Below, piece after piece: positions 23,601 to 32,518 of a stretch of DNA of 48,384 nucleotides. The notes beneath the pieces are model-generated. The model was not told where the DNA came from. It did not search any database and was given only the letters and a program-made list of their open reading frames with translations. The stretch is from assembly GCA_028864885.1 (NCBI GenBank), contig JAGWLR010000019.1:1-48384 (forward strand). The letters run 5' to 3'. The stretch comes from Burkholderiales bacterium. GTDB lineage: Bacteria > Pseudomonadota > Gammaproteobacteria > Burkholderiales > Burkholderiaceae_C. Position 1 is the stretch's first letter, and each line of letters opens with the position of its first letter. Position numbers and translations under genes: made by a program.

Positions 23601-24889
23601 CCGGGATGCGAGCCCGAATTGGCGCCGCTTTGGGCGCAGGTGCATTTGGTCAGTTGGTCAGCATGGCCATTCAGGTGGTCTCGTTACCGCTGTTTTTGGG
23701 GGTGTGGACCAAAGAGCAATACGGCACCTGGTTGATGCTGTCGGCCGTGCCAGCCTATTTCTCGATGGCCGATGTGGGGATGGTGGCCGCTGCGGGCAAT
23801 CGCATGACGATGGAGGTGGCACGAGGCGATGTGGCCGCGGCCAATCGTATCTTCCACAGTGCCACGGTGTTCATGCTCTGGGTGTGTGGTGGCATTGCGG
23901 CGTGTGTCACCTTGGTGCTTTTGAGTGGGCGCACGGGGATTGATCCTGACCAAGCCGTGGCCGTCTGGCTGTTGATGGGCACGGTGCTGTTGTCACTGTT
24001 TTCTGGCTTGACCGAGGCTGCGTTCAAGGCAACCGGCAGGTATGCTCAGGGAACGTTCTGGGGAAACGTGCTTCGATTGCTTGAGTGGTCGGGTACCTTG
24101 TTCGCCTTGGCGACGGTGGGCACTTTTCCTGCGGTCGCAGCAGGCGGGTGTGTGGCCAGGGCGTTGGGTACCCTCTGGGTGATCCGCCAGTCCTCTCGTG
24201 ATGCACAGGGGCTGCGATGGGGTGTTGACCAGGCCAATGCCCAGGATGTGCGCGAGATCGTCACCCCCGCCTTGTCTTTCATGGCTTTTCCGTTGGCGAA
24301 TGCGCTGACATTCCAGGGCGGAACCTTGCTGGTCGGGCATTTGCTCGGGCCGGCCTGGGTTGCCATCTTTACGGCAGTACGAACCCTGGCTCGGTTGGCC
24401 GTCCAAACAACGGCCATTCTTGCGCATGCTTTGTGGGCCGAGATTACTGGACTGTATGCGCGCGGGCAGATGGCCGTGCTCCATCAACTCTATCTGCGCT
24501 TCGCCTGGCTGACTGCAGCTGGCTCTGCTGTGCTCAGTTTGGTCTTGTATTTCATTGGGCCTGATTTGCTGCGAATCTGGAGCCACGGGAAGATCCCCTT
24601 CGTCGCCAGTTTGATGGGGGTGTTGCTCGCCTATGCCGCCATTGGTGGCAGCTGGCATGTGCCTCGGGTTGTCTTGATGGCTTGCAACAAACATGTTCGG
24701 TTGGCCCCCTTGTCGGTTCTGGTGTCAGCGCTCTGGCTGGGCTTGGGCTACGCATTGGGCCGGCAGTGGGGCATTGACGGTGTCGCCTGTGCCATGCTGG
24801 TGGCAGAACTGGCCATGCTGCTGATCAGTGTCACGTTGGCTTCCGATCTCTTCAGTCGCCGACAGCAGTCAGGTGCGTACGCATCATGA
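23597..24889 (+). CDS. Wzx-type polysaccharide flippase (copy 1)
   Basis: A 430-residue polytopic membrane protein (about 12 TMs) of the MATE/Wzx superfamily. It begins MRARIGAALGAGAFGQLVSM with the loop FLGVWTKEQYGTWLMLSAVPAYFSMADVGM, a characteristic Wzx start. It would move undecaprenyl-linked repeat units across the inner membrane. Its start overlaps epsI and its end overlaps the next glycosyltransferase by 4 bases. A second Wzx-type gene lies at 39475. RBS is not obvious, which fits translational coupling. Substrate cannot be read from sequence. Confidence 0.9.
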   Translation: MTGMRARIGAALGAGAFGQLVSMAIQVVSLPLFLGVWTKEQYGTWLMLSAVPAYFSMADVGMVAAAGNRMTMEVARGDVAAANRIFHSATVFMLWVCGGIAACVTLVLLSGRTGIDPDQAVAVWLLMGTVLLSLFSGLTEAAFKATGRYAQGTFWGNVLRLLEWSGTLFALATVGTFPAVAAGGCVARALGTLWVIRQSSRDAQGLRWGVDQANAQDVREIVTPALSFMAFPLANALTFQGGTLLVGHLLGPAWVAIFTAVRTLARLAVQTTAILAHALWAEITGLYARGQMAVLHQLYLRFAWLTAAGSAVLSLVLYFIGPDLLRIWSHGKIPFVASLMGVLLAYAAIGGSWHVPRVVLMACNKHVRLAPLSVLVSALWLGLGYALGRQWGIDGVACAMLVAELAMLLISVTLASDLFSRRQQSGAYAS

Positions 24890-26043
24890 AGATCACGCTT
24901 TCAACCATTGGCAAGTTCCATACCTTTGATCTGGCTCGCGAGTTGAACAGCGCGGGCCATTTGCGAGCCATTTTCACCGGCTATCCTGGCTTCAAGCTCA
25001 AAGACGAGAAGCTGCCATCGCACAAAGTGCGCTGCTTTCCGTGGGTCCAGACCCCTTACATGGCGATCAATCGCTGGGGCCTGAGCAATCGCTCGATCAA
25101 CCGGGGCTTGGAGTACCTGGGGAAGTCGATGCTGGATCGACACGTCGCGGCCAACCTCGACGGTACCGATGTCTTTGTTGGCTTGTCTGGATCTAGTCTG
25201 CGAAGTGGGCGGCGCATGCACGCCATGGGCGGCAAATACGTGTGCGATCGTGGCTCGGCTCACATTCGTGTCCAGGATCGCTTGCTGAGAGAAGAGCACG
25301 ACCGGTGGGGCTTGCCCTTCGATGGTATTGACCCCAGAGTGATCGACACGGAATGCGCCGAATATGAAGAGGCTGATTGCATCACCGTGCCCTCTCAATT
25401 CGCTGTGAAATCTTTTCTGGATGCCGGTGTTCCATTTCGGAAATTGCGCTGGCTGCCCTACGGGGTGAATCTGTCTCGGTTCGAACCCACCCGGATGCCT
25501 GAGTCTGATCGGTTCGACATTCTTTTTGTCGGGGCCTTGACCTTACAAAAGGGCATTCCTTATCTGCTTCAGGCATTCAAACAGATTGAGCATCCTCGCA
25601 AGCGTCTGCATCTGGTGGGCAGCGCAGATCAACGGGTGATTGACGCGATGAAGCAAAAGGGCCTGTGGTCAGACCGAATCGCGGTTCATGGCCACATCCC
25701 GCAAACGGAGTTGAAGCACATCATGAGCGCGAGTCATGTGATGGTGCTGCCCAGCGTTCAGGAGGGCTTTGGCATGGTCATGGCACAAGCCATGGCGTGT
25801 GCCTGCCCGGTGATCGCCTCAACCCATACGGGGGGGGCAGACCTGTTTGACGATGGTGTCGAGGGGTATGTGATTCCCGCCCGTGACGCCGACGCACTGG
25901 CACGCCGCCTCCAGTTTATGGCTGACCAACCCGATGTGCGACGCCTGATGAGCCAGCGTGCCTTGCTTCGGGTCAGGCGACTGGGGGGCTGGCGAGACTA
26001 CGGTCTGGGGGCGCAACAGATTTATCGAGAGATCTGGACGTGA
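24886..26043 (+). CDS. glycosyltransferase family 4
   Basis: A 385-residue GT-B enzyme. The N-terminal domain begins MKITLSTIGKFHTFDLAREL. The C-terminal domain shows FVGALTLQKGIPYLLQAF and the donor-site PSVQEGFGMVMAQAMA. In that motif the second Glu of E-x7-E is replaced by Gln (EGFGMVMAQ), an unusual but known variation. It lacks membrane segments and likely acts at the cytosolic face on the lipid-linked repeat unit. Overlaps wzx (start) and the next gene (end). A run of eight G (25830-25837) lies in its C-terminal half. Sugar and linkage are unknown. Confidence 0.9.
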   Translation: MKITLSTIGKFHTFDLARELNSAGHLRAIFTGYPGFKLKDEKLPSHKVRCFPWVQTPYMAINRWGLSNRSINRGLEYLGKSMLDRHVAANLDGTDVFVGLSGSSLRSGRRMHAMGGKYVCDRGSAHIRVQDRLLREEHDRWGLPFDGIDPRVIDTECAEYEEADCITVPSQFAVKSFLDAGVPFRKLRWLPYGVNLSRFEPTRMPESDRFDILFVGALTLQKGIPYLLQAFKQIEHPRKRLHLVGSADQRVIDAMKQKGLWSDRIAVHGHIPQTELKHIMSASHVMVLPSVQEGFGMVMAQAMACACPVIASTHTGGADLFDDGVEGYVIPARDADALARRLQFMADQPDVRRLMSQRALLRVRRLGGWRDYGLGAQQIYREIWT

Positions 26044-27062
26044 AGCCCTTGCGGATTTTGTACATCGGAACCATCAGTGGCACCTGCCTGGATCGGGCTA
26101 ATGCCTATCGCCGATTGGGGCATCAGGTGACGCATCTGGACATGCGAAAGTGGTTGCCAGATTCAGCCTGGATGGACCGCATCACCTGGCGCATTGGCGG
26201 ACACGTGTTCTCACGATGGATGAGCCGGCGCATGGCCGAGCAGATTCAGGGACAAGCCTACGACTTGTGCCATGTCGACAATGGCGAGTGGGTGACGCCA
26301 GATGTCATTGCGATCTTGAAGCAGCACTGTCGGTACGTCATCAACTACAACATCGATGACCCCACTGGGCCGAGAGATCGGGCGCGCTTCAGTGCCTATC
26401 GTCGTGCGGTTCCGCACTATGACTTGCTGTGCGTCGTTCGACAAGAAAATGTCGATGAGTGCAAGCGCTTGGGTGCCAAGCGCGTCATGCGGGTCTGGCG
26501 TTCGGCTGACGAGGTGGCGCATGCTCCACGAGTCCTGTCTGATGAACAGATGCAGCGTTGGCGTTGTGATGTCCTGTTCCTGGGAACCTGGATGCCAGAG
26601 CGCGGGCCGTTCCTGCTTGACTTGCTCAAGCACGGAGTCCCCTTGACCATTCAAGGGGGGCAATGGCACAAAGCCCCAGAGTGGGAATTTCTGAAACCGC
26701 ACTGGCGAGGCGGGCCTATTTCTGGGGAAAGCTACGCCCATGCCATCCAGGCCGCCCAGATCAATCTGGGGCTGCTGTCCAAAGGCAACCGAGATTTGCA
26801 TACCACCCGGTCGATGGAGATCCCATCCCTGGGCGGCCTTCTGTGCGCAGAAAGAACCCCTGAGCACCAACAACTCTATGCCGAAGGCCAAGAGGCCATT
26901 TTTTGGGCCAACACCAAAGAGTGCGCCCAACAGTGCTTCCAACTTTTGCAAGCGCCAGATCGGGCGCAATCCATCGCTCAACAGGGACGGGATCGCTATT
27001 TGAAGAGCGGCTATGGCAACGAGGCTGTGTTGAACTCCATCCTGACAGAGGTGCAACCTTGA
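26040..27062 (+). CDS. CgeB-like glycosyltransferase (group 1)
   Basis: A 340-residue protein starting at GTG 26040, which overlaps the previous TGA. It begins LRILYIGTISGTCLDRANAYRRLG. The middle has NYNIDDPTGPRD, DLLCVVRQENVDEC and LFLGTWMPERG, a pattern of CgeB/COG4641-type glycosyltransferases, and the C-terminal half has NLGLLSKGNRDLHTTRSMEIPSLGGLLCAERTPEH, where the conserved Glu near EIPS would contact the donor. It is soluble and cytosolic. It is coupled to the polymerase gene by overlap. Sugar is unknown; the class call is moderately sure. Confidence 0.85.
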   Translation: MKPLRILYIGTISGTCLDRANAYRRLGHQVTHLDMRKWLPDSAWMDRITWRIGGHVFSRWMSRRMAEQIQGQAYDLCHVDNGEWVTPDVIAILKQHCRYVINYNIDDPTGPRDRARFSAYRRAVPHYDLLCVVRQENVDECKRLGAKRVMRVWRSADEVAHAPRVLSDEQMQRWRCDVLFLGTWMPERGPFLLDLLKHGVPLTIQGGQWHKAPEWEFLKPHWRGGPISGESYAHAIQAAQINLGLLSKGNRDLHTTRSMEIPSLGGLLCAERTPEHQQLYAEGQEAIFWANTKECAQQCFQLLQAPDRAQSIAQQGRDRYLKSGYGNEAVLNSILTEVQP

Positions 27063-28501
27063 GCCGATCTGCCTTGACCATTCGAACCGATGGCAGCTTG
27101 TGGGCGCAAGTGCTGTTGCTGCTGCTGGCTGGTGTCAGCGTTCTGCTGCATTCTGTGCGCGAGGTCTATCTCGTCAACCTTTGTCTCTTGTCGCTTTTGG
27201 GTGGCTGGGGTCTGTTGCAGATCACACGCGATGCCTCGCGTACGACCTTGTGGGACTTGATGTGGATCTCCATCTGCCTTGGCTATGGCTTGGGTTCACT
27301 CAACACTGAGTTGACGTGGGTGCGGCAGACGAGCGACTACGCCTTGCTGACCGCCGCCAGCCCGTTGTACCTCTATCGGACCGTCGGCTGGATGTCTTTG
27401 CTCTGTGCTGGCCTGATGGCAGCCTCGACGCTGGACTCCACGCCGGTTTTCAGCGCCATCAGAATTGAAGCCCGACATCATGCCGTTTGGGCAGGTTTGA
27501 TCCTGGCGGTGGCGATCACGGCCTCCTTGCTGGTTGCCAAAGGATCCATTGGGTACCACCAGGAAATGACAGACGGCGGCGTGAGCATTTCGCCCCTCGC
27601 GGCGTTGACCGTCAGTGCTTTGGTACCCGCTGCGGCTTTGGCCTGCTTTCTGCTGCCTCAAGCCAACGGGCGTGTCAAGACGCTGTTGATCGTGGGCTTC
27701 CTGTTGATTGCGCTGATTCAGTTTTATCAGGGGCGCCGCGTGTTCATTTACACCGTGATCGTGTGCCTCATGTGCTTCAGCGTTGGGCGCTCTAGGTCGG
27801 CATCGTGGTCCTGGCGTCAGGTGTTGACCCTGTTGGTGGCTGCGGCGGCGATCATGGGCGCCAGCAAAGCTTTCTTTGCACTGCGCATGGCCAAGTGGGA
27901 ATTGGGTTCAGCGAAGGACACCGTCGCGCTCATTGAAACAGGATGGGGCATCCTGATGGATGCAAAGCGATCTGGTTTGAACGCCGAACTGGAATCCAAT
28001 CAAAGAAGTCGCACCTTCATCTTGGGATACCCGGCTGAATTGGTGCAGGCCCTTGAAGACCACGAGCCACTATATGGTCAAGTGGTTTTGCTTGATGTCG
28101 CGCTTAACGTGCCGTCGGTGCTGTGGCCAGGCAAGTACAAAGTGCTGTCTTTGGGCGCCGAAGAAGCCATCGCCAATCCACATTTCGGGTTGGAACTGCT
28201 GGACGAAGCCAACAGCATCTTGACCACTGGGCTTTCAGATCTGGGGCTGGCTGGACTGTTTGTTTACCCTCTGGTGCTGATGCTGTCTTATCGCCTCGTT
28301 CTAGCGGCGTCACGGCGCCTGGGTTCAGCGGCCTATTTGATGGTGGCCGCTGCGCTTGTCAATGCCGTGCTGAACGTTGAAGCCGCGACGGCAGACTATT
28401 TCAATGTGCTGCGCAGTGTGGTGTTGATCGCAGGCCTATCCACCGTGGCGTGGCTGGCTTGGCGCTTGCTCAGTGATCCTCATCGGGCTGCGGCCGTATG
28501 A
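27059..28501 (+). CDS. Wzy-like EPS polymerase (O-antigen polymerase type)
   Basis: A 480-residue membrane protein with about 11-12 predicted TM segments. The start is taken as TTG 27059, which overlaps the stop of the previous gene and has AGAGGTG about 6 bases upstream; a longer reading to 26903 lacks a TM-compatible start. A large soluble loop (about residues 290-375; ELESNQRSRTFILGY...) lies in the C-terminal third, as in Wzy polymerases. No named motif is diagnostic, so the call rests on topology, length and position between a GT and the Wzx/EpsF set. It would join repeat units in the periplasm. Confidence 0.78.
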   Translation: MSRSALTIRTDGSLWAQVLLLLLAGVSVLLHSVREVYLVNLCLLSLLGGWGLLQITRDASRTTLWDLMWISICLGYGLGSLNTELTWVRQTSDYALLTAASPLYLYRTVGWMSLLCAGLMAASTLDSTPVFSAIRIEARHHAVWAGLILAVAITASLLVAKGSIGYHQEMTDGGVSISPLAALTVSALVPAAALACFLLPQANGRVKTLLIVGFLLIALIQFYQGRRVFIYTVIVCLMCFSVGRSRSASWSWRQVLTLLVAAAAIMGASKAFFALRMAKWELGSAKDTVALIETGWGILMDAKRSGLNAELESNQRSRTFILGYPAELVQALEDHEPLYGQVVLLDVALNVPSVLWPGKYKVLSLGAEEAIANPHFGLELLDEANSILTTGLSDLGLAGLFVYPLVLMLSYRLVLAASRRLGSAAYLMVAAALVNAVLNVEAATADYFNVLRSVVLIAGLSTVAWLAWRLLSDPHRAAAV

Positions 28502-29655
28502 AGCTCGTATTCTTTTGCCATCCCTCCTTCATGCGTTCGCAAAGCATGCCGCGGTTTGCCAGGATGCTGGGAGAGCGGATGGCTCTCAAAGGGCACGAAG
28601 TCACCTATTGGTCTCCTCAGCCTCGCGCCTTTGGTCGATTTCAAGGCACTCGCTTCGAGAAATGGGCGGGTTACCTTGATCAGTATGTGTTGTTCCCCGC
28701 TTGGGTTCGGCGGCAATTGACTCAAGTCGATCCCCAGACCTTGTTTGTCTTTTGCGATCAGGCCCTGGGGCCTTGGGTGCCTTTGGTCGCCAATCGCCCT
28801 CATGTCGTCCATGCGCATGATTTGCTGGCTTTGCGATCGGCACTGGGTTTGATTCCCCAAAACCCAACCGGTTGGACGGGGCGGATGTACCAGCGCTATA
28901 TCCGACAGGGCTTTCAGCAAGCCCGGCATTTCATTTCAGTCTCCAAACGCACCCAGGATGAATTGGTGCGCTTCGGTCGTGTCAACCCGCAGACCTCTGC
29001 GGTGGTGTACAACGGGCTGAACCACCCTTATCAGCAGGTGCCACGTCACGTGGCCATGCAGCGCTTGCAAGCGGCTGGATTGCCGGCTCAACCAGACGGC
29101 ATGTTGCTTCATGTCGGCGGAGACCAGTGGTACAAAAATACCGCTGGCGTGATTCATCTCTACTCGGCATATGTCGAGCAGTCGGACGACCCTTTGCCGC
29201 TTTGGATGGTGTCCCCACCTCCGCGGCGCGCGGATGTGCGGGCGGCGCTTGCTGAGGTACCTGCCAATGGGCGCGTTCACTTCTTTCAGGGGCTCGACAA
29301 CGAAGCGCTCGAATCGGCCTACTCTGTGGCCCGAGCGTTTCTGTTTCCAAGTTTGGCCGAAGGCTTCGGCTGGCCGATCATCGAAGCGCAGGCGTGTGGG
29401 TGCCCCGTGGTCACCACCAACGATGCCCCCATGAACGAAATTGGCGGGCCGCTGTGCCACTACGCGCCCTTGCCGGCGGCCAAGCAGTGTCTCAAAGACT
29501 GGGCACGGTCTGCATTGCCCTCATTGATGGCGGCTATTCAAGCCTGTGATGCAAGCCGTGAGCAGCGACGCGCCTGGACCGATGCATTTCGGCAGGACGC
29601 CGCCATTGACGCCTACCTACAGGTTTACCGAGAGGTATTGAGCAAGGCGGGTTGA
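28498..29655 (+). CDS. glycosyltransferase family 4
   Basis: A 385-residue GT-B enzyme, ATG overlapping the polymerase stop (ATGA). It begins MKLVFFCHPSFMRSQSMPRFA. The C-terminal domain has LHVGGDQWYKNTAGVIHLY and the E-x7-E motif in EGFGWPIIEAQACGCPVV. It is similar in arrangement to mannosyl/rhamnosyl-type GT4 enzymes, but the donor is not decidable. It closes the coupled operon begun by epsF. Its last 31 bases overlap, tail to tail, the GT2 gene on the minus strand. Confidence 0.9.
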   Translation: MKLVFFCHPSFMRSQSMPRFARMLGERMALKGHEVTYWSPQPRAFGRFQGTRFEKWAGYLDQYVLFPAWVRRQLTQVDPQTLFVFCDQALGPWVPLVANRPHVVHAHDLLALRSALGLIPQNPTGWTGRMYQRYIRQGFQQARHFISVSKRTQDELVRFGRVNPQTSAVVYNGLNHPYQQVPRHVAMQRLQAAGLPAQPDGMLLHVGGDQWYKNTAGVIHLYSAYVEQSDDPLPLWMVSPPPRRADVRAALAEVPANGRVHFFQGLDNEALESAYSVARAFLFPSLAEGFGWPIIEAQACGCPVVTTNDAPMNEIGGPLCHYAPLPAAKQCLKDWARSALPSLMAAIQACDASREQRRAWTDAFRQDAAIDAYLQVYREVLSKAG

Positions 29656-30500
29656 CTAAGCTCTTCCACCTTCAAAACGATCATGTATTCGTAGATGGAT
29701 CGCAGCACCGCAAAAGCGAACCCGGCATGGCCATCTAAAAATCCGCGCTTGCCCACATAAAGGATCAGGAACATCAAGAGGGGGCGCAAGGGCATCCGGT
29801 AGTACAGACCCTTTTGATGCAGGCGCCGCTCATTGCGGTCGGCACTGAACAAGGCTTTACGCCACTGGTAGGTTTGTTTGCCGAGGCTTTGGCTCAGGAT
29901 GTGTTGGGCCTCTAGATTGCTGTACCCATTGTGTTTGGCAAACCAGTGGCTGATCCCTTTACTAAAAGGGAAATGATCAAAGTGCGAATGCAGCTCCAAA
30001 GTCGGGCCATTGACCACCGTGACCGGGTTGATGATCCGATCAAATCGTACTTTCTCGGGCCGAATCAAGCAGATTTTGAAAGGGGTCGGTGTCACATGTT
30101 TGATCCACGTCCCCAAAAAATGATCCCGGCGCTGAATTCGGTAGGCCGCTGCTTCGGATGTGGGGGTGCATTGTTCACACATGTCTCGGAAGAGATCATC
30201 CGTGCATCGCTCGTCGGCATCCAGAATCAAAACCCAGGGGTGACGAAAGTCGATGGTTGAAAGCGCCCAGTTCTTGTGGGCCGATTCATCGCCCCCAAAA
30301 GGGGCTTGCGTGTGGGGATAAGTTCGGCTCCAAACTTGGGCCCCCATTTGTTTAGCAAGGGTCACTGTGTCATCCGTGCTGCCTGAGTCAACGACATGCA
30401 CATCGTTGCACCATGCCACGCTGCGCAAGCACCCAGGCAAATCAGCTGATTCGTTTTTGGTGAAGATCAAGACCGACACGGCCAAAGCATCACAGCTCAC
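29625..30500 (-). CDS. glycosyltransferase family 2 (WaaE-like)
   Basis: A 291-residue GT-A enzyme beginning with SVLIFTKNESADLPGCLRSV. It has the VVDSGSTDDTVTLAKQMGA nucleotide-binding motif and the metal-binding DxD in LILDADER. The C-terminal third is hydrophobic near LRPLLMFLILYVG, suggesting membrane contact, as in the WaaE/KdtX group. That group adds a glucose to LPS core; here an EPS role is equally likely. It is convergent with the preceding GT4 and overlaps the acetyltransferase upstream by 11 bases on the same strand, so they form a two-gene operon. Confidence 0.88.
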   Translation of the reverse strand: MSCDALAVSVLIFTKNESADLPGCLRSVAWCNDVHVVDSGSTDDTVTLAKQMGAQVWSRTYPHTQAPFGGDESAHKNWALSTIDFRHPWVLILDADERCTDDLFRDMCEQCTPTSEAAAYRIQRRDHFLGTWIKHVTPTPFKICLIRPEKVRFDRIINPVTVVNGPTLELHSHFDHFPFSKGISHWFAKHNGYSNLEAQHILSQSLGKQTYQWRKALFSADRNERRLHQKGLYYRMPLRPLLMFLILYVGKRGFLDGHAGFAFAVLRSIYEYMIVLKVEELSQPALLNTSR

Positions 30501-31146
30501 GAACGATCCTTTTTTTGATCATACGGGCTGGGTTGCCCGCGTAAACATGCCATGCGCCGTCTGTTGGACTTCGAGTCATCACAGCACGAGCGCCTACAAC
30601 ACAGCCCTCAGGGATCGACACACCTGGCCCAATGAAAGCTTCAGTGCAGATCCAGGCGTGTGGTGCGATCGAAATGGGGTGCGCCTGCAGTTGAAAGTGG
30701 GGGCTGTTGTAGTCGTGTGTGCCTGCGCACAGATGCGCACCTTGTGAAACCACCGCCTCGCTGCCCACCGTGATCGCGGCCATGTTGTAGAAGTGAACCC
30801 CTGCACCCACTCCCACGCGATCACCGATCTCCAGTTGCCATGGTGCCCAGATGCGGCAATTGGCTTGGATATGACAGTGCTCGCCAATGCGTGCGCCAAA
30901 GCACTTCAAAAGCCAGACGCGCCAGGCGTGAAATGGCCGTGGTGAAGGTCTGAACAACGTCCACCACACAGCAGTCCAGATGGCCCGTGCCGCGCGGTTG
31001 CCCATCGAAAACGAGGGCCCAACTCTTGAATCGACACCTTGCAGGATCACGCCATGCTCCTTTCGGCGTGCATCTTCAGGCCTGGGGGTAACGAGGTGAA
31101 GAAGTTTGAAATAGTCCGAACGGATCATGGGTGTTGCATCGGGCAC
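30490..31146 (-). CDS. WcaF-like hexapeptide acetyltransferase
   Basis: A 218-residue protein of the colanic-acid WcaF/NodL group. Residues about 46-90 (GPSFSMGNRAARAIWTAVW, FRPSPRPFHAWR) are a family signature. From about residue 95 there are hexapeptide repeats (GEHCHIQANCRIWAPWQLEIGDRV) forming a left-handed beta-helix, with the catalytic His in AGTHDYNSPHF. It would O-acetylate a sugar of the EPS from acetyl-CoA. GTG 31146 and ATG 31128 are both possible starts; neither has a strong RBS. It is divergent from the WcaI-like GT. Confidence 0.88.
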   Translation of the reverse strand: MPDATPMIRSDYFKLLHLVTPRPEDARRKEHGVILQGVDSRVGPSFSMGNRAARAIWTAVWWTLFRPSPRPFHAWRVWLLKCFGARIGEHCHIQANCRIWAPWQLEIGDRVGVGAGVHFYNMAAITVGSEAVVSQGAHLCAGTHDYNSPHFQLQAHPISIAPHAWICTEAFIGPGVSIPEGCVVGARAVMTRSPTDGAWHVYAGNPARMIKKRIVREL

Positions 31147-31226
31147 TGATGGCTCGATCGGACTATGCGCGTCGACTTTGTGGCGTTATCTCCGCCCTCA
31201 ATCATCCCTTCCGTTGAGGAGTGGGC

Positions 31227-32480
31227 ATGAAAGTCTTGATCTACAGCGCCAACTATGCGCCCGAGCCTACAGGCATCGGTAAATATTCAGGAGAAATGGC
31301 TGAGTGGTTGGCGGCCAAAGGTCATGAGGTTCGCGTTGTCGCGGCACCGCCTTATTACCCCCAATGGTCGGTCGATCCTCGCTATGCAGGGTGGCGCTAT
31401 CGCCGTGAAAACATGCATGGCGTAGATGTATGGCGGGCGCCCTTGTGGGTGCCGTCTCGTCCAGGCGGCATCAAGCGTGTCGTGCATTTGTTGAGCTTCG
31501 CCCTGACCTCAGCACCGTTGATGCTGCGCCAAGTGTTCTGGGCTCCTGATGTCGTATTGACGATCGCGCCTGCCTTGGCCTGCGCCCCGGTGGGCTGGCT
31601 CACTGCGCGCCTGTGTGGCGCTCAGGCCTGGCTGCATGTGCAGGATTTCGAAGTGGATGTGGCCTTTCAGATGAACCTTCTGAAAGGTCGTCGTTCCAGG
31701 GCCTTGGCGCAATGGGCTGAAAGTCGTCTGTTCAAGATGTTTGACAAGGTGTCAACCATTTCGAACAAGATGGTCGACAAGTTGCTGAAGAAGGGCGTCA
31801 CCTCTGATGCGGTCGAACTCTTTCCAAACTGGGTCGATATCACGGGGGTGCGGCCCTTGTCAGCGGCCAGCACCTATCGCGATGAGCTAGGTCTGTTGCC
31901 TGACCAAAAGGTGATCTTGTTTTCAGGCACCTGGGGTGCCAAGCAAGACCTGCTGCAAATCCCGGCAGTGGCTCAGCAATTGCAGCATCGCCAGGACATC
32001 GTATTCGTGATCTGCGGCGATGGTGTCATGCGCCCCCAAATCGAGGCGGCATGCGTGGGCTTGCCCAACGTGCGCTTGTTACCATTGCAACCCCTTGAGC
32101 GGCTGGGTGACCTGTTGGGATTGGCTGATCTTCACCTGCTGACCCAGAGTGCCGATGCCGAGGATCTGGTCTTGCCATCGAAACTCACCGGCATGTTGGC
32201 CAGCGGCAAGCCCATTGTCGCCACCTGCCGCCCCGATACCGAAATGGGGCAGGTGGTGAGTCGCTGCGGCAAGATTGTCGCGCCGGGCAATGCCCAAGCA
32301 TTGACCGATGTCATCCTGCAATGCGTTGCTGATCCCGTGCAAATGACAGAGTGGGGCGCGCAAGCGCGTGCCTACGCTGAGCACAGCCTGGCAAAAGATT
32401 CGATCTTGCTGCGGTGGTTATTTGCAGCGGAGCAGGCCACTGTGACCCTGCCCGTGGCTGCCAAGCGCGAAACGCCTTGA
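31227..32480 (+). CDS. WcaI/WbuB-like glycosyltransferase (GT4)
   Basis: A 417-residue enzyme. ATG 31227 has GAGGAG at 31216-31221. It begins MKVLIYSANYAPEPTGIGK and continues with the WcaI signature AAPPYYPQWSVDPRY. The C-terminal donor-binding domain has FSGTWGAKQDLLQIP, ICGDGVMRPQIE and LPSKLTGMLASGKPIVATC, where Lys and Glu-like residues of the WcaI type stand in place of E-x7-E. Colanic-acid WcaI transfers fucose in E. coli; here the sugar is unknown. No clear promoter was found in the divergent 80-base gap. It is convergent with DUF1501, separated by 17 bases. Confidence 0.9.
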   Translation: MKVLIYSANYAPEPTGIGKYSGEMAEWLAAKGHEVRVVAAPPYYPQWSVDPRYAGWRYRRENMHGVDVWRAPLWVPSRPGGIKRVVHLLSFALTSAPLMLRQVFWAPDVVLTIAPALACAPVGWLTARLCGAQAWLHVQDFEVDVAFQMNLLKGRRSRALAQWAESRLFKMFDKVSTISNKMVDKLLKKGVTSDAVELFPNWVDITGVRPLSAASTYRDELGLLPDQKVILFSGTWGAKQDLLQIPAVAQQLQHRQDIVFVICGDGVMRPQIEAACVGLPNVRLLPLQPLERLGDLLGLADLHLLTQSADAEDLVLPSKLTGMLASGKPIVATCRPDTEMGQVVSRCGKIVAPGNAQALTDVILQCVADPVQMTEWGAQARAYAEHSLAKDSILLRWLFAAEQATVTLPVAAKRETP

Positions 32481-32497
32481 GGTTCTGAACTTGACCG

Positions 32498-32518
32498 TCA
32501 GGCCTTGAACAGGCCTGA
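32498..32518. terminator. perfect hairpin over the DUF1501 stop codon at a convergent junction
   Basis: TCAGGCCT (32498-32505) and AGGCCTGA (32511-32518) pair over 8 bp, loop TGAAC. The first three bases are the minus-strand stop codon of the DUF1501 gene. There is no T-run on either side. It resembles the hairpin at 8906-8926 in size, loop length and stop-codon overlap. It may be a bidirectional end signal for the two convergent transcripts. Confidence 0.5.

Noticed and set aside
26903-27058. Upstream extension of the polymerase gene
   Set aside because: This part lies inside the CgeB-like glycosyltransferase and encodes a charged, non-membrane segment; TTG 27059 with AGAGGTG upstream fits the overlap pattern of the operon.
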